A DNA stretch of 24,389 nt from Gp7-AA10 sp035516895. Its GTDB lineage: Bacteria > Acidobacteriota > Thermoanaerobaculia > Gp7-AA8. The notes beneath the pieces were generated by a model. That model saw only the letters and a program-made list of their open reading frames with translations, was not told the DNA's origin and searched no databases. The stretch lies in the NCBI GenBank assembly GCA_035516895.1, contig DATIZY010000362.1, positions 1 to 24,389 of the forward strand, given 5' to 3'. Of the stretch, positions 24,166-24,389 are shown piece after piece (the stretch's first letter is position 1; the number at the start of each line of letters is the position of its first letter). Made by a program: the position numbers and the translations under genes.

Positions 24166-24287
24166 GGCGTTAGGCGTCAGGCGTCAGGCGTTAGGCGTCA
24201 GGCGTCAGGCGTCAGGCGTCAGATTCTTCCGACGCCCGATGCCCGACACCAGAGACCCGAGACCCGAGGCCAGAGACCTGAGGCCTG
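24166..24287. repeat. Heptanucleotide repeat array with inverted arms, copy 2
   Basis: The same organisation as copy 1: GCGTCAG and GCGTTAG units on the left, then the shared GATTCTTCCGACGCCCGATG spacer, then GACCCGA/GGCCTGA units on the right. It is shorter and differs by C/T changes in the units. It lies directly before the next start codon. Confidence 0.75.
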
Positions 24288-24289
24288 AA

Positions 24290-24389
24290 ATGCACTCATT
24301 CGATTTTCTGCTCGACACGTACGACGGCGAACGCGTGAAGACGCTCAGCGTCTGGTCGTCGTTTCACGATGAGGACCTCGAGTTCCGGC
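24290..24389 (+). CDS. DinB-family protein, 5' end only
   Basis: 33 codons are visible before the window ends. MHSFDFLLDTYDGERVKTLS then VWSSFHDEDLEFR matches the N-terminus of the DinB-like four-helix-bundle proteins, small metal-binding enzymes of the YfiT/DinB superfamily related to thiol S-transferases. The metal-ligand histidines would lie beyond the window. No clear ribosome site; the heptamer array sits immediately upstream. A broken copy of the same first codons occurs at 24105-24158. Function and completeness cannot be judged here. Confidence 0.65.
   Translation, partial: MHSFDFLLDTYDGERVKTLSVWSSFHDEDLEFR

Larger units (their letters stand above)
23928..24325. repeat. Tandem segmental duplication spanning fdhD end, heptamer repeats and DinB start
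   Basis: Copy 1 runs from about 23928 to 24140 and copy 2 from 24149 to 24325. Both begin GGGAGAC, share GACGTCTTAGGCG, carry heptanucleotide runs and GATTCTTCCGACGCCCGATG, and end at CTCGACACGTACGAC. They differ in repeat number and a few bases. The duplicated end points fall inside the two flanking genes. Confidence 0.85.

Noticed and set aside
23957..24287. Possible CRISPR array
   Set aside because: Repeat units are 7 bp, contiguous and without unique spacers; no cas genes nearby.

Overview
This is GC-rich, densely coding bacterial DNA. I found no rRNA, tRNA, CRISPR array, prophage or transposase. Signs of a Gram-negative envelope are a porin ending in Phe, a Spy-like LTXXQ periplasmic protein, a TonB-C domain protein and a Tat-exported binding protein. 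The gene mix, the frequent GTG/TTG starts and the weak or leaderless starts fit a soil Acidobacteriota-like genome, but that placement is inference.

Layout. 1-938 is the 3' part of a PAS/histidine kinase gene. 1054-1512 is a small secreted protein. 1521-3914 holds a VIT1/CCC1-type transporter (-), a divergent VKOR-like membrane protein (+), and a MaoC hydratase coupled to a dienelactone hydrolase (-). 4183-5647 has two universal stress protein genes (-) flanking an FGE-fold protein (+). The second stress protein gene carries an in-frame TGA that looks like a compensated pair of frameshifts. 5751-7249 holds an LTXXQ protein, an ArsR-type regulator and a divergent NIPSNAP protein. 7587-9146 is a three-gene block: membrane protein, winged-helix regulator, and a secreted helical protein ending in CxxCH. 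A 17-bp inverted repeat is shared by its two promoter regions.

9511-17499 is a minus-strand organic-acid block: OFA-type MFS transporter, acetyl-CoA synthetase, porin, SatP/YaaH acetate transporter and a PrpE-like propionyl-CoA synthetase. Together these would move short carboxylates across both membranes and activate them to acyl-CoA. prpE carries two in-frame insertions that look like GC-rich palindromic repeats.

18120-23100 is a minus-strand CUT1-like ABC importer: Tat-exported binding protein, ATPase and two permeases. A TonB-C domain protein is coupled to the last permease by a GTGA overlap. Just downstream is a decayed tandem copy of the TonB-C region fused to a permease fragment. fdhD (23146-23946, +) is followed by heptanucleotide repeats. 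The segment from the fdhD stop through those repeats to the first codons of a DinB-family gene is duplicated in tandem.

I see no clear new multi-gene defence or biosynthetic system. The most informative oddities are repeat-driven gene remodelling (prpE insertions, the TonB-C duplication, the fdhD-dinB duplication), the doubly frameshifted stress protein gene, and the shared operator of the 7.6-9.1 kb block.
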